Shown: positions 24,954-37,014 of the stretch, piece after piece
How positions within the stretch are numbered: the first letter of the stretch is position 1
How the letters are laid out: the number at the start of each line of letters is the position of its first letter
NCBI RefSeq assembly: GCF_964204865.1
Contig: NC_135262.1
Location: 15,438,001-15,502,000 of the forward strand
Length of the DNA stretch: 64,000 bases
Direction: 5' to 3'
Origin: Styela clava
Taxonomy: Eukaryota; Chordata; Ascidiacea; Stolidobranchia; Styelidae
Notes under the pieces: model-generated
The model's database searches: none
Seen by the model: the letters and a program-made list of their open reading frames with translations, nothing else
What the model was told of the DNA's origin: nothing
Translations under genes and position numbers: made by a program

Positions 24954-26009
24954 ATGGTTCAGTGGGATGTCAAAATTACAGAAGTAGAGGAAGGGAAGGA
25001 CGTCACTGAATCTGTTGTATCGGTCGGGGAAGGAAAACGAACGCATTGTAAGTATAAACATATATCATGGGCCATATAGAATATGGAAGTGATTAGAATT
25101 ATATAGGTACTCCAGTACTTTAGTATTCAATTCCTTCTACAATTTACATGCCACATAAATTTCTTAATTGTCATGGCTGTGTTATAATCCTTTATTCTCC
25201 TAAAACAGGAAAAGCAAAACAATTAGCCTAATTGTGTATTTTAGTGGCTGTCGTTTTGATATTGCTTTTATATTATTATATGTTTTGTTTCTATTTACAG
25301 TATGGCAGTATGTTTATACCACGATGTTGATAGCCTACGTTGCTACTTGTGTCACACTAGGTAAGGTATTACATATTTATTAAAATATGTTTAACCAATA
25401 CAACAACAAAAAAATAAACATTGAAATTTTTAGCAGAAAGTTTCAATTTTGATGAAACTAAGATAAAAGTAAAATTCCGAGAGCAAATAATATATTGTTA
25501 TTTATCATTTATGGGAACAACGTAATTGACATGAATACTTCTTCTTTTTCAGGAGCCCTTCGTAATTTAGGCTGTTCCCTCGATGGTTTCTTGGTTGTCT
25601 GGTGGACCGCGGAGGCTGTCTTTCTTTTCGTTGGGACAATCCTTGAGTTCGTACACATTCGTCGCGTTGACGTTTCAGACGTCGACGTCAGGTCTCGCTG
25701 TCCCGTAAACTGTGATTTGTTACTTGTTATCTGGGGAGTCATCGGTAAGACGGCTAGATCTTAGTTACTTCATATTAAAAATGTAACGTAATCCTATTTT
25801 TGGTATTTCTCATGAACGAACTCAAAACAGCGGCTAAATTTTTTAACTTCATTTTTTATATTTCAGGAATCATAGGAAACTATATGGTTCAGCATCAAGT
25901 GGACGTCACAGTTTGCGCAATGTTTCAATGGACTGGGTTATTAATTTGGAGCATCGTCTCTATTGTTGTCGTTGTCGTGGGAAGAATTTCGATCAAAGTT
26001 TGTTACTAA
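24954..26009 (+). CDS. Four-pass small membrane protein, member C (4 exons, 162 aa)
   Basis: Exons are 24954-25047, 25301-25360, 25553-25744 and 25867-26009, with phase-1 GT-AG introns, giving 163 codons including TAA. The N-terminal 31 residues are acidic and polar (MVQWDVKITEVEEGKD). Membrane segments lie at about 36-52 (YTTMLIAYVATCVTL), 64-84 (FLVVWWTAEAVFLFVGTIL), 103-122 (DLLLVIWGVIGIIG) and 138-155 (GLLIWSIVSIVVVVVG). Exon 3 is exactly 192 bases, as in member A. Shared landmarks are the WW pair, the Glu after segment 2, WG in segment 3, a Cys before segment 4, and W.G.L.WSI.SI.VVV. The protein is otherwise well diverged, so selection rather than recent copying preserved the design. It sits between the two duplication copies. 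I know no named family; function unknown. Confidence 0.85.
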
Positions 26010-26033
26010 CTTCAGATGCAGCAATCATTTGCA

Positions 26034-26039
26034 AATAAA
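26034..26039 (+). terminator. AATAAA polyadenylation signal of gene C
   Basis: AATAAA starts 25 bases after the TAA of the four-pass gene C. The 3' UTR would be very short. Confidence 0.65.
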
Positions 26040-26059
26040 ACATTATGACGAAAGACCTT

Positions 26060-28140
26060 TAATAACTGTGAACTCAGCTGTACAGTCGAGACTTTTATTT
26101 TCACTACAACTTCGACTCTTAGTAATTTTTATTTAGCGGATTTCATCTGTATTTATGCAATCTTATATCAATGTTCAAATGAAAGAAGTGTTTTAAACTG
26201 TTTGAAACGGAGACTTATATTCAGAGCAATTAACATAACCTATGGAATGACCCTCCAAAACGGAACCCAAGTCAATTGGAACATATTCTAGAGAGAACAT
26301 TATTGTTGTGCAAAACGTCCTATATTACTGAAATTTTTGAGTACTGTCATACACAAACAGATTTTCAAGTGTTATAATAAATTTTCCCAGAAGTGATTGA
26401 GAAATGTATGGGTTCTGTTTAATAGGGGCACCCTGTATTTCGTGTTTTAATTGATATATATAGTACGTAATTTATGGTATCATGATGATTTCATATACAT
26501 TGATCGTGTTTGTCTTCGTTAACCGTTTCCCATTTCGTTAATGAACTGTTACTCTTGTCTCACGCATTGTTTTTTCGTTTGGCCCGGATAATTAGTGGCT
26601 ACGAAGCAACATAGTAATATACATTAATATTTAGTCATAAAGATCATACTGCCATTAACTATCATTGAAGTTGGCACACTATATTCAATTATTCACTCGA
26701 CTCATTCACATAATTTTATTTGTCAATTTCGCAACGTTTGGTGACGGTATTTTCGTGATGCTTAACATGAATATCAATAATAACTTCCCTTTATCATCTA
26801 GTTAACATACGAACTCGGAAAATGTATATCGTCTTTTCTGATTTTCACTAATACTACAGCACAAGGTATCATCACTTTTCGAACCATTTAAACTAAAGTA
26901 TGTTTTCGTTCTTCATACTTAATACATCTTACTATATAGTCATTCAGGCATTCTACAAAGAGCAACATCCACATCCTTTTTAATGTTATCAGTATTCGTT
27001 TTAAACTTTTTTTGCGCTGTAATTGTTAATTATAAATTTTCACTTAACTTCCATAATTATAATTTTCTTACCCACGACTCTTACACGTTTTAATCAAAGC
27101 CTGAAATATTGTATAAATCACGTCGTGTGTCATATGCATGGGAGCAAATATGAGGAATGGGTGATGTTGTGGTCTCTCGTCTGTCTCAAAAGTCGAGGTT
27201 TTCAGTGGCTTGGCTTTCGATGAGTGTCGGATAGTTGTCGCAGAATAAGAATCGCATTCGTGATTACAAGCTTTGAATGTTGTAATTTCTCTCTTGTAGA
27301 AGTTTGCTTAACGCAAGATCCCGAGCCTTGAAGCGGCGGAGTGTGTACAGGTTTCGACCGAGATGGCTGTTATTCCCAAGGCCATATTGTATTTGATTAT
27401 TTGACGACGATTTGATTAGTTGCTAAAATTTCCACAGTGTGTGGATAAGGTCTGGTTGAAGACCGAAATATTTTTGTGGATAAAAACGTTTGCATTTTAA
27501 TTCCACATTCATTCCTCGGTATATTCTATCGAGTCTGTAAATCACAGATCGTAAATAATCTTTTCAATCTTAATTTATCATTTTCCTGTACACGCGTTAA
27601 TTAACCAATACTTCTGCGATGAGGGTGTCGCGGTCGTGAATCCGCGTTGTTCCTTATTTGCTGGTGACAATTCAACGTTTGAGACGCTTATTTCGTAAGC
27701 TAACAAAATCAGGCTAAATGCCCTTTACTTTTCAGTGAACACAAATTTTTATTTTAAAAATTTTATATCATGAAAGTGCAAACTACGATCATGCTAAAAA
27801 TAAAATTCAAGTCAAACAAATTTAGTAAAATATGAAAAAATATGTAACACGAGATTAAACTTTCAATTTAGCGGTAACCAGCAAACTGATTCTAAGCCCC
27901 TGAATATATGAATAATGAAGATAATGTTATGATTTATGTGGCTATCTAACAGGTAATTGTAATGGCATTTTTCTATCCTAAGATTTCTTACATAGAATAC
28001 AAACATATTTCTATGTAGTGTTTATGCAGAGCCAGTTCATGTATATCTATATAATTAGGCCCAACGCCTTGACCCCTGAGCCACAATATAGTTTGATTAA
28101 AATCCCAACAGTAAACAATCTACAGGCAGGATGGTGAAAT
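26060..28140. other. Intergenic, nothing recognised
   Basis: AT-rich DNA between gene C and the right duplication copy. I found no exon chain, no terminal inverted repeats and no RNA gene. Confidence 0.5.
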
Positions 28141-28504
28141 TATAAAACATGGTACCTCTAAAAAAATTTCAACAAGGTGATACCCCTATACATTTTGCTG
28201 TTTGCCATATAAATCTAAAATGAACAATACACACATGCGGTTCACATTGACTAAGGCTGTTGGACATAATCGAACAAAAATAAGTCACCTTTGCCCGATC
28301 GTGGATTGCAACATTGCGGGCTGCGGCATCTTTATCGAAACAAGAGTATTGCAGACATTCTCCATTTTTAGGATATCAACATGTTTTCAATTTTGAATAC
28401 CACAGCAGTAGTTCGTATATGAGTTCCTCATTCCTCATCCAGTCTTATTATTCAGTCTTGTTGACGATTGGTATCGAGAGTATAGATAGACCGACGCCGA
28501 AATT

Positions 28505-28520
28505 ATGAACAGTAAGAATT
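28505..28520 (+). other. Possible short first exon (right copy)
   Basis: It is identical to 225-240: ATG plus four codons and one base, then GTAAGT. Here the upstream TATA run is changed to GAGAGTATAGATAG, so the promoter may be weaker. Confidence 0.3.
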
Positions 28521-28700
28521 GTAAGTATACGTCAGTCAACTTTGTATCAAGTTGAAATAGCTGGAAAAATCAGCATTACTGTCTTTAGTATTTTAGAACT
28601 GTTATGACGAAATCTGCTGATTCGTGACTATATCTATGGAACATTAGATAGTGTAGTAATATTGTAAGTATACATTGAGCAGAGCAGGATACCATGCAAT

Positions 28701-28929
28701 GGTGACCGTACATTTGAACCCAGGTACATTTGAACCCATACATTTGCACCCGTATATCCGCGGGTTCAATCTATATGCGGGTGCTAAAATCCATGGGTTA
28801 GGGTTAGAAGGGTTCAAATATCCGTGAAAAAAAAAATTTCATAGGTGCAATAATATGCAGGTGCAATTGTCGTGGGTTTAAATTACGGGTTCAAATGTAT
28901 ACATACGTGGGTTCAAATGTAATGGAACC
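28701..28929. mobile_element. 229-bp MITE with a perfect 8-bp target duplication
   Basis: It is flanked by CATGCAAT at 28693-28700 and 28930-28937. The ends GGTGACCGTACATTTGAACC and (reverse complement) GGTTCCATTACATTTGAACC are inverted repeats. The word CATTTGAACCC or its complement recurs inside. The left copy near 436 has the empty site (ACCGTGCAAGTCC), so it inserted after the duplication. It has no coding capacity. Confidence 0.85.
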
Positions 28930-29319
28930 CATGCAATAAGTCCAATGTTGAAAGTACCCAATATAAGACATTTAATAATTTACCACACTAATTATAATAA
29001 TTCTATTTGGACTTGGGTCAAATCAAGTTGCTGTGTTTCTGTATAAACGCAAATTCGTTCAAAAGCATTCGATAACTCAATGATACCGTCTGTAAGATTG
29101 GTGAAGTAATTTCGCAAGAAATCTCTCTGCGCGAACAATTGATTTGATGATATTCATCTCCCCATTCTGTGCCCAGAGATGTGTCTTTTTTTAAATCCAG
29201 AAGTTGATTTTTTACTGATTGACATAAGCAGGTTGGATCAGGCAAGTGCGATGCCGCATCAGCTGTTTTGTAATGTCGCGTTATTCTGCGCGTACATGTT
29301 CTCGGTACAAAAAGAAAAG

Positions 29320-29466
29320 GGCACTCCAGAAGTATGTGTATTAATATGGAGATAACTAATTTCGTTTGCCTGCTTTACATCAAGTTGTGTAAAGGGACTA
29401 ATAAATTCTTAATCGGGATAAAGTTATGGCCTAACCCTGACCTGTTACACATACTCCGGGAGGACC
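29320..29466. mobile_element. 147-bp MITE, GAAGTATG family, perfect 8-bp target duplication
   Basis: AAGAAAAG flanks both sides (29312-29319 and 29467-29474). The ends GGCACTCCAGAAGTATGTG and ACACATACTCCGGGAGGACC are partly inverted. The left copy has the uninterrupted site near 1015-1030. It is an internally deleted relative of the 220-bp elements. It fixes the target-duplication length of this family at eight bases. Confidence 0.8.
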
Positions 29467-29870
29467 AAGAAAAGTATGAATTCAACATATAAAATTTGGT
29501 GGCACAATTTTGATTTCTTATATGCCAAACTAGTGTGCTGCGTCACACAGTTTGGGCACGTCTGATTTAATAAGGTGTCCTGAAAGAATCAAACTATTGG
29601 GTTGACATGAGTATACTCATTAGGCAATGGTGGTAATGATATGGATCTATTCGAAAAACAAATGACTAACGCGCGGTACAATGCTATAAAATATATGCCT
29701 AACCAAATATCAAAATTAACATCTTCAAAATAATATCTTCTGAAACACAAGCGAATTGCGGTCCTCATTTTCACTCTTTTATTTATTGCTTAAGATAACA
29801 TTATGTTGCAACTAAGGTATCTGAAAGGCAAGGCAAGTAATGGGAAAAGCAAACACGAAACTTGATATTT

Positions 29871-30218
29871 ATGGATGAAACAAATAAAAGGCATTGAACA
29901 ATAGAATATTATTCATATAAGTGTATATAAGGTATCATAAGAATATATCTCAACCAGTTTGGTTCTGTAAATATGAATGGTAAATACGATACTGAGCATA
30001 TATATGACTTGTATTACCACTTACCCATTACGTAATATTGAAGTATGGATGAAACAAATAAAAGGCATTGAACAATAGAATATTATTCATATAAGTGTAT
30101 ATAAGGTATCATAAGAATATATCCCAACCAGTTTGGTTCTGTAAATATGAATGGTAAATACGATACTGAGCATATATATGACTTGTATTACCACTTACCC
30201 ATTACGTAATATTGAAGT
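29871..30218. repeat. 174-bp perfect tandem duplication
   Basis: Unit 29871-30044 is repeated at 30045-30218 with one visible difference (ATATCTCAACC versus ATATCCCAACC). The left copy has a single unit (around 1290-1435), so this is a very recent change in the right copy. Confidence 0.9.
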
Positions 30219-30405
30219 CCGGAAGGCGTGCTTTCACTTTATCATCGTGTAAATACCGACCTACGAGTATTCTAACCATGAACTCTTTACGATGATTAAG
30301 ATGGTTGATCGCGCGCCAACATGAAATTTCTTAGAATTAGAGAGAGAGAGAGATAGACAGGTAAACAACGAGGAGAGGAAAAGAGAGATCTGCAATACAT
30401 TATTT

Positions 30406-30640
30406 GGAACTCCCGAAGTATGTGAACCAAGATGGCGGCACCGAAACGTAGTATGTTTACCAGATTAGGGTTAGGCCATAATTTTATTCCAATTTTCCTT
30501 ATTTTAGTTCTATTACGAGTTCGAAGACTAGCCAAGTGACTCCCGTAGTATTTGTACCTGAAATTATGGCCTAACCCTAACCTATTACACATGTTACGTT
30601 CCGGTGTCCGCCATCTAGGTTCACATACTTCAGGAGTACC
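30406..30640. mobile_element. Full-length MITE, GAAGTATG family, upstream of pseudogene B
   Basis: The terminal inverted repeats are about 45-50 bp long: GGAACTCCCGAAGTATGTGA at the left, and TCACATACTTCAGGAGTACC at the right, which is its near reverse complement. This is the best-preserved copy of the family here. It ends 86 bp before the ATG of member B. A clear target duplication was not found. Confidence 0.75.
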
Positions 30641-30726
30641 TATATTTTGATTGCGATTTGTTTATGATTTAGATTTTTAGAAATCCTAAGTTGAATTGAA
30701 TATTTGTGTATACAACATTAACTACT

Positions 30727-32305
30727 ATGGGACAGCTTGGTGTAAATAACAATGATCCAGAATCAGCGAAAATCGAAAGTCAAAAAAATTGGATTCGATT
30801 GGACGATGTCAAGACTGTCTCCAAGGCTGTGTCAAACAAATGTAAGTATGATGTTGAATAGCTGATTGGGTAATTATAACCATTATATTATTGCGGTACG
30901 TTTCGTCACCACAGATTCTTCTGTTTTATCAACATTTTTGTGAATCGAAACTATGAAATAATTTGTTTTTTATTTTCAGGTGCATTCATATATTTTGTGC
31001 TATGGTTCGGATACTCAGCTTCGGGCATGGTAATTATCATTATTAAAGGTAATTTTAACATTTTCATCTTTATTTATTTGTGGTTATTCAACGGTATTAA
31101 GTATTTAACGGTTTTCGGGGGTTCATAATTTATTGAAATAAAATTTCTGCCACTTTTTTAACGTACTCTCCATAAAGTTATGAATATTTGAATCGTTTCT
31201 GAATGGTTAGATGTTACTGTATAGTTTGTAACACGATCTCCGACAGTTTTAAAACGTTGAATAAGTTGACCTATATAGTCTATATTCTCAGAGCGCAGAA
31301 GCGACAAAAATTCGGCGGAGCAAGTTAAGATATATCACGTAGTCTCTGCTGATAAAATACGACCCCTAAATTTCTAGAATATCATATATACCTAGTTTTG
31401 ACTAAAAATCGATCTGCCAACACTTCAGAAATAAGGACAATCATGTATTTGTAACTGACTTACATGAACAAAAAGGTATTGTCATAATCTAATGAACGAA
31501 GAATTGTCAACCTCATTACTAATGCCGTTAATGGCCCTCAGTAATGATTGTCGAGAGTGTTACATTGACTCCCCATCGATACCCTAAATTTATCGTTGAA
31601 AATATGAGCTCGTGCCAACCATGCTCGTCTGGCTAAAAGGAGGTCAAAGAAATATTTGAGTCAGCAATTTTTGCGTTTAAATTTTCTTCTGGAAGTACCC
31701 AAGCATAATGCTGATTCATTATTTAAAATTTAGAAATGTTGCGGCAGGAGGGCTTTTCAGACACCTTCATCGTGACCTGGTGGATCGCACATTTTTTTAT
31801 TAACTACCACTAACACATTCATTGAATTACGCAGTTTTTTTTATCCCACCAGTACAGAGCTTCTTCCGGCGAGATAGCATGGGATATAAACTATTGCGAA
31901 ATTGTGATGGTCATTTGGGGAGTTTGTGGTAAGCATCAAATACAAAATATTTTATTGTTTATGAATGGCAATGTCTTAAAATATATCCAAATACCAAATT
32001 AAATTTTTATCATTTTTTCGTACAAAAACAACTTCAGATACTTTGATAGAACAAGAAGATAGGAGTATAATCTGAAACTTTCTTCCAGACGTTACATTAA
32101 ATCGTTTAGGTACGAAATGCATGATTGTTTGTATTTGCATTATTTGATGATAAGATCTCACATTTCAGGTATTGTTGGGTATCTACTAACTCAACCTCAT
32201 CTCAACACCACCTGCTCTTCTATATCATGGATTGGATCTCTAGTGTGGAGCATTATTTCCATCTCTGTCGTCGTGATCAAAATGGCCAAAAAACTATGCT
32301 CTTGA
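30727..32305 (+). pseudogene. Four-pass membrane protein, member B (disrupted copy of A)
   Basis: Exon equivalents are 30727-30841, 30980-31048, 31734-31928 and 32169-32305, with splice sites kept. Exons 1, 2 and 4 are open and close to member A (exon 2 ends K instead of R; exon 4 matches). Exon 3 has a +1 indel in the run after GCACAT, so the frame reaches TAA at 31811-31813. A second +2 indel in a T run (GCAGTTTTTTTTATCC) restores the frame too late. The predicted product would stop after the second membrane segment. Both indels lie in homopolymers, so an assembly error should be excluded before calling it dead. Confidence 0.75.
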
Positions 32306-32797
32306 AAACTCTTATATTCCGTGGACGACGACTGAACGGAAATTGGGACTGAGCAAATTTTATTTTATGAAAATACAATTTTTTTTTCATTTTGTCGATA
32401 TGTAAATATATAATTTTTTTGCGGTAAAGGCTTTATGTTATATTTTTTCTACACTTTGTATAAACCAATTTCTAGCTTATTCTTTTTCAAGTTTATTGTC
32501 AACTATATTTTAATCTGCTCATGATGTTAAAGATAAGGCTTTATTTTGGTTCCACCATCAAAGTGATCACGTTGTAATATTTGTTATATTTGAAACACAC
32601 TTATGTGATGATACTTACATTGCTATTATGATGTGTCTGTCACTCCTTACCCATCTCTTACTAACATAGAATACTTATGAGCTCCGCTTTTTATTTTATG
32701 AGTTTACCTGTATAGTTTACTTTATTGCTTATATTGGTTATTTGACTTTTCTCCATGAGATGGTGTTATTGGCAGTACGTTTACAATGACTATAAAC

Positions 32798-33155
32798 CAG
32801 GGGCGGGCAAATTACGGCCCGAGGGCCGGATCCGACTCATCGAAGTGTTTTATCCGGCTCACCTGTGTCTGCTGAAATTACGACTATAGTTTTTATGGAT
32901 ATAAATTTCTGTTGAAAATATCAATTAATATAACGAATCGACGGCTAATTCCCACGGGTTATTCAAAACTCACACATTCGAATTATTATTCCGAATGATC
33001 AAAATAACCAAAAGCGAAAACAGATCTCCTCTAACGGATTCATACCTATACAAGCGGTCTGAGGAATCAGCACATGTAGCTTTGGGCCTAATTTAAATGA
33101 GATTTTGGACGAAGGCAGTACGCTACATCAGTTTCATTGATCATTGTGCCACTTA
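32798..33155. mobile_element. hAT-type fragment, right copy only
   Basis: CAGGGGCGGGCAAATTACGG followed by CCCGAGGGCCGGATCCG is the typical end of a widespread hAT group. The left copy lacks the segment: GAGATGGTG joins directly to CTTGGTACACTG near 4145. The other end is not recognisable, and the interior is AT-rich without a protein. Confidence 0.5.
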
Positions 33156-33204
33156 GTACACTGTTTGTTTTACAATAGATGTTATGTTATTTGTGAATAA
33201 ACTG

Positions 33205-34893
33205 TTAAGGTGCGTCGCGTTGCGTTGCGGCCGCGCTCCTGGTCGCGCAGCACTGGTGTTCACATTGTGCGAGTCATTTTTGTATCGCTCGATGGCGCCA
33301 GGGGCGGTTGCTTGAAACATAGGCAGTCATATATACAATTATTCATTGAACAACATTAAAGTTCAAACTTAACAAGTTTGAAATCGAAAGCTAGTTTGAA
33401 CATCGAAAATTTCCAATACGTGGGAGTAAAATGGGCTGTGAACTACTTAATTATAAAAGGACGAAATTGAATAAAAAGACTATTTCAGACTATGCAAGGA
33501 CAGGTGCAGAAAGATATTTATTATAAATCATCGTCAATATTACAATTTATTATGTTGAATATCCACAAAATAGAGACCATCAAGAATACCCAATTGCCAT
33601 ATTCTGATTATTAAATAAAATTAAACCAAGTATTCACATCGCACATAACTAATTTCAAATGTAGTTTGTTGTCCATTTTGAGAAATTGTGGATAATTCGT
33701 TACAATGCACCATCCTGGGTATGCCAATTAGAAATTTCATTTAATGTAGAGTATATTGCTAACTGAATACCATTGCAATTTGGTTCAATATGACCAAATC
33801 CACTCTAGATATAACCCCCATAGGAAAGCAAACTAGTCATAGAGTATATTAACATTGAACAGTCAGAGGAGACTTCAAGTATAAACATAATGTCACGCTA
33901 ATAACCGTAAGCCGGAAAACCGGAATTGCGTAAGTCATTTTTGGCGATTTTGAGTTTTTTATGAAATAGGTATTTATGTGATGCTGCGCACCTGTCTGTT
34001 AACTCAGATTTTATTTTAAGAATTCCGAAACCCATAAAAATGAAGATTTAGTATGACATGCACATTTGTGCAATTGTTTCGTCATAATGAATTATCATTG
34101 TTCCTGCAGGACTATTGTGACGTCACAAAGGCAAAATAACCTCGGTGAAGTATTTTCGAGTTTTTGCATCTCGGATTCTAGCTTAGCGCGTATTAATTTG
34201 AATTTATACTACAGTATAAGGAGGAGTGCACTTGTGATATTCACTGTCCGAGTCCAATACACCTTGGTTGGCTTTCAAATTGGGTGCATTGCTGTTTTAT
34301 TCTTTATATTTAATCTTAGTCTTATTTCGGTGGGTGTACAGAATGTGTTATATTGATGAAATATATATTTTTAAACATAAAAATAATGTAATTGAAACTT
34401 ATTAGCTATTTTGGGGATTAGACATTGTAGATACTGAAAATCACATTCGTTTTTAGAATGTTTAGTTTTCAGGACTGGTGCATATAGTAAAGTTGCAAAA
34501 TTGCGTATGTCCCCAAGTCATAGACACATTTCTGCCTAAGTCACAGTGCGCCATTATGACGTCACTTAACTGCGTCATACAAATTAACTTAAATCCGGCT
34601 ACGATCAAAAAATTGAACCATGGCAAATTATTGACTCTCAATGGCATAACAATATCATTAGGAAGTTTTTTACGTTTTTCTCAAAACTGCTAAAAATGAC
34701 TTACGCAATTCGGTTATTAGCGTGACGATTTGCATCAAAAATAAATAATATCATTGGGCGTGGAATTTACCCAATAATACAATAACTTTATCAGCTATAA
34801 TTTAGAAAAATAATAAATGAATGTGAAATAATGTGTCGCTCAATCAGAAGCGCCGCCGCGCACTGAAGTGACGCGTTGTGTGTAAACGGGGTC
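33205..34893. mobile_element. TIR element, GTTTACAC ends (right copy), carrying a nested insertion
   Basis: Same insertion as 4209-5072, but enlarged by the element at 33892-34726. The left end has lost about 14 bases (GTTTACACTGGATG) relative to the left copy. Confidence 0.6.
33892..34726. mobile_element. 835-bp TIR element nested inside another
   Basis: The ends are GTCACGCTAATAACCG ... GAATTGCGTAAGTCATTTTT and its inverse at the right. The left arm carries an extra 15-base GC block (TAAGCCGGAAAACCG). The left duplication copy near 4900 reads ATAAACATATGCATC without it. There is an open frame of 96 codons inside (34066-34356), but I cannot link it to any transposase. A short AT-rich target duplication is likely but not resolved. 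Confidence 0.7.
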
Positions 34894-35381
34894 ACTTGAA
34901 ACATTGGGGAGCGATATCGAGCGCATTCAATGACGTGCAATGCGTGTTACATTTGCGACCAATGTACCATCCAATTTATTGTCGGGTGTATGTCTCATTT
35001 TTCTATCACATGAAGTCGATGGGTCTTTTATGGCTGCTTATTGCGAAACGACCACACGTATTTCACATTATAGACATTGCGGCGACGGCATCCCTAATGC
35101 TTAACCACACTGCCGAGCCAAAATTGCACGTCAAAAAAGGGAAAACGAGTCTATGTTCACAACCTTGCTGATCAAACCTCAGATCGTGGGATTACTGCAC
35201 TTGTTTCCAAACATGGTTTGTTTATGTTCGTCTGCCAGGGAGAACTCAATGAGCAGAGTGGGAGCAAAACGATGTTTACACTTATGATGATTTCCAACTT
35301 CTGGCACAGTTTTCTTGAATAAAGAAGTTGTCAAATGCTATCGATTATATATATACTTAAATGTTATATTATATATACCAG

Positions 35382-35596
35382 GGGTAATTGTTTTTGCGCA
35401 TTGGCTTTTTCTCTCTGGCATTTTCATTCACGTAATCGAAGGAAATTATGTAGTTTGGACCGCCTCGCGTTTTCTGACTGTTGGAATGCGTTTGATGATT
35501 GTTTATATATTTTTAGAGCGGTACCGAAATTGTAACAAAGTAGTCGGATATACTTCAGATAAAATGGATTTTAAACCATTTATGCAAATGTTTTGA
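35382..35596 (+). CDS. Candidate last exon of a membrane protein (right copy)
   Basis: The acceptor TATATACCAG opens a phase-1 exon that runs 70 codons to TGA. It encodes hydrophobic GVIVFAHWLFLSGIFIHVI, then WTASRFLTVGMRLMIVYIFL, then a polar tail (ERYRNCNKVVGYTSDKMDF...). Two membrane segments and a phase-1 entry recall the four-pass genes nearby, but residues do not align convincingly. The left copy is frameshifted and has a stop, so selection, if any, acts here only. Upstream exons were not identified. Confidence 0.4.
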
Positions 35597-36919
35597 ACAT
35601 AATTTAATCAATACGGTCGACGAATTCAATCTTTCAGACTTATATAACGAAATGCAGAAGTCCCTGGTTTATGGACCACTTATATTATATTTCTATAACA
35701 TTTAAACTGTAAGATTGTTGTTGATTGTAGGAGCGAAAGCAAGCAAAAGACAAAGGAAAGAAGGTTGACATCTTGCGCAAGACGCAATTCTGTTTTTCCA
35801 TATTTTTCGATATCACAATATATATAATACTTTGCTTATGCGAACACTGGCCAAGTTATATTTCGATCGCATATTACGTTGCTTAACGTTTCGCCTTTTT
35901 TGTATTCGAAATATATTTATTGACAATACGGAATCGAACTATATGGCGAACGCTACAAAATTAAAATTCGCGGTAGCGCTATTCTATTCTTTCTTCGTCT
36001 ATTGATTCTTTCTTCATCCAACGTGATAGTTGTTGCGGTTACGTGAGAGGATTGCACTTTATGTTTATGCTGAAAACGCATAAAAGTTGGTGACAAAAGC
36101 CTGGATTCAAAGCAACGTCTCGAATAGGGCCGATGGGTGTTGGGTCTTCTTCGGACGAGGAAATTGCGCAAAGTTGCACCCTTGGCAATTAGGAATGTGG
36201 AAAAATCTCTGAAGCGGTAAGTGTTTGGGATATGCTCGCGTCTCCCTGATCGATTATCCCACATGATATTCTAACGGACGCCCTTCGAATTGACTACTGG
36301 GTTCATGGTGGTCATAGTGTTTTAGTGCGCACTCTCAAAGAACCGCTACTGGACTGCGACGGGTCTGCTGGTTTTCGGGAAATGATAGCAGCAGGATAGG
36401 TCGCGTATTCTCTGCTGGTCGGATTGCTTCACCTACCGCCCTAGAAGCCATTGGTTACATTTACATCTACCGATAAACAGGCGGGGCCGGACGCGTGGTT
36501 CGCAGCCACTATGATTATCTTATTTGTACGCTTTCTATACCCAATAATACACGAAAACAATAGCTTCAATTATAAGACCGCTTCAACTCGTGCTCTGAAA
36601 TCCAAGCAGAATGCGCCAATCTTTTGACAATGTTGTAGAAAATTAAAAAAGGGCGAGTGTCGTAAAAATATACATGGACTAAAAAGATCGTACAGTCTTG
36701 AAAATAAACTATGTATATAACTACGGAGTCAAACTCAATATGGAGGTTATGATTTGGAGCGTAGCGCGCCCAGAAGAATAGCGATTTTTCGTTTTACAAC
36801 CATGGCAATTCGCAAATTCGTGTTAACAGATCTGTAGCCTTGCATTAATATATTTGCTTGTTGTTTAGTTTTAATTAAATAAAATTCTCTAGTCTCTAAA
36901 ATATTTATCCTGAGTCGAA

Positions 36920-37014
36920 ATGAAGAACAAAATACTGAGACTGTTTCGTATGTTGGCCGTTGCTTCAATGCTGGTCCTACACGTAACTACACGTAGAAGG
37001 CATGGTTGGCCAAG
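36920..37014 (+). CDS. First exon of a type II / signal-anchored protein (right copy)
   Basis: Partner of 7114-7205 with one extra codon: MKNKILRLFRMLAVASMLVL, then HVTTRRRHGWP and donor GTAAGT, phase 2. The reading frame is kept despite changes, with an Arg now breaking the hydrophobic start (LFRML). Downstream exons are unknown. In this copy the candidate exon at 40305 is frameshifted by four bases relative to 8813. Confidence 0.45.

Noticed and set aside
34878-35171. 97-codon plus-strand frame, partly shared with 5123-5353
   Set aside because: The two copies differ by a 3-base deletion and an extra stop upstream, composition is not protein-like, and it abuts a TIR element end.
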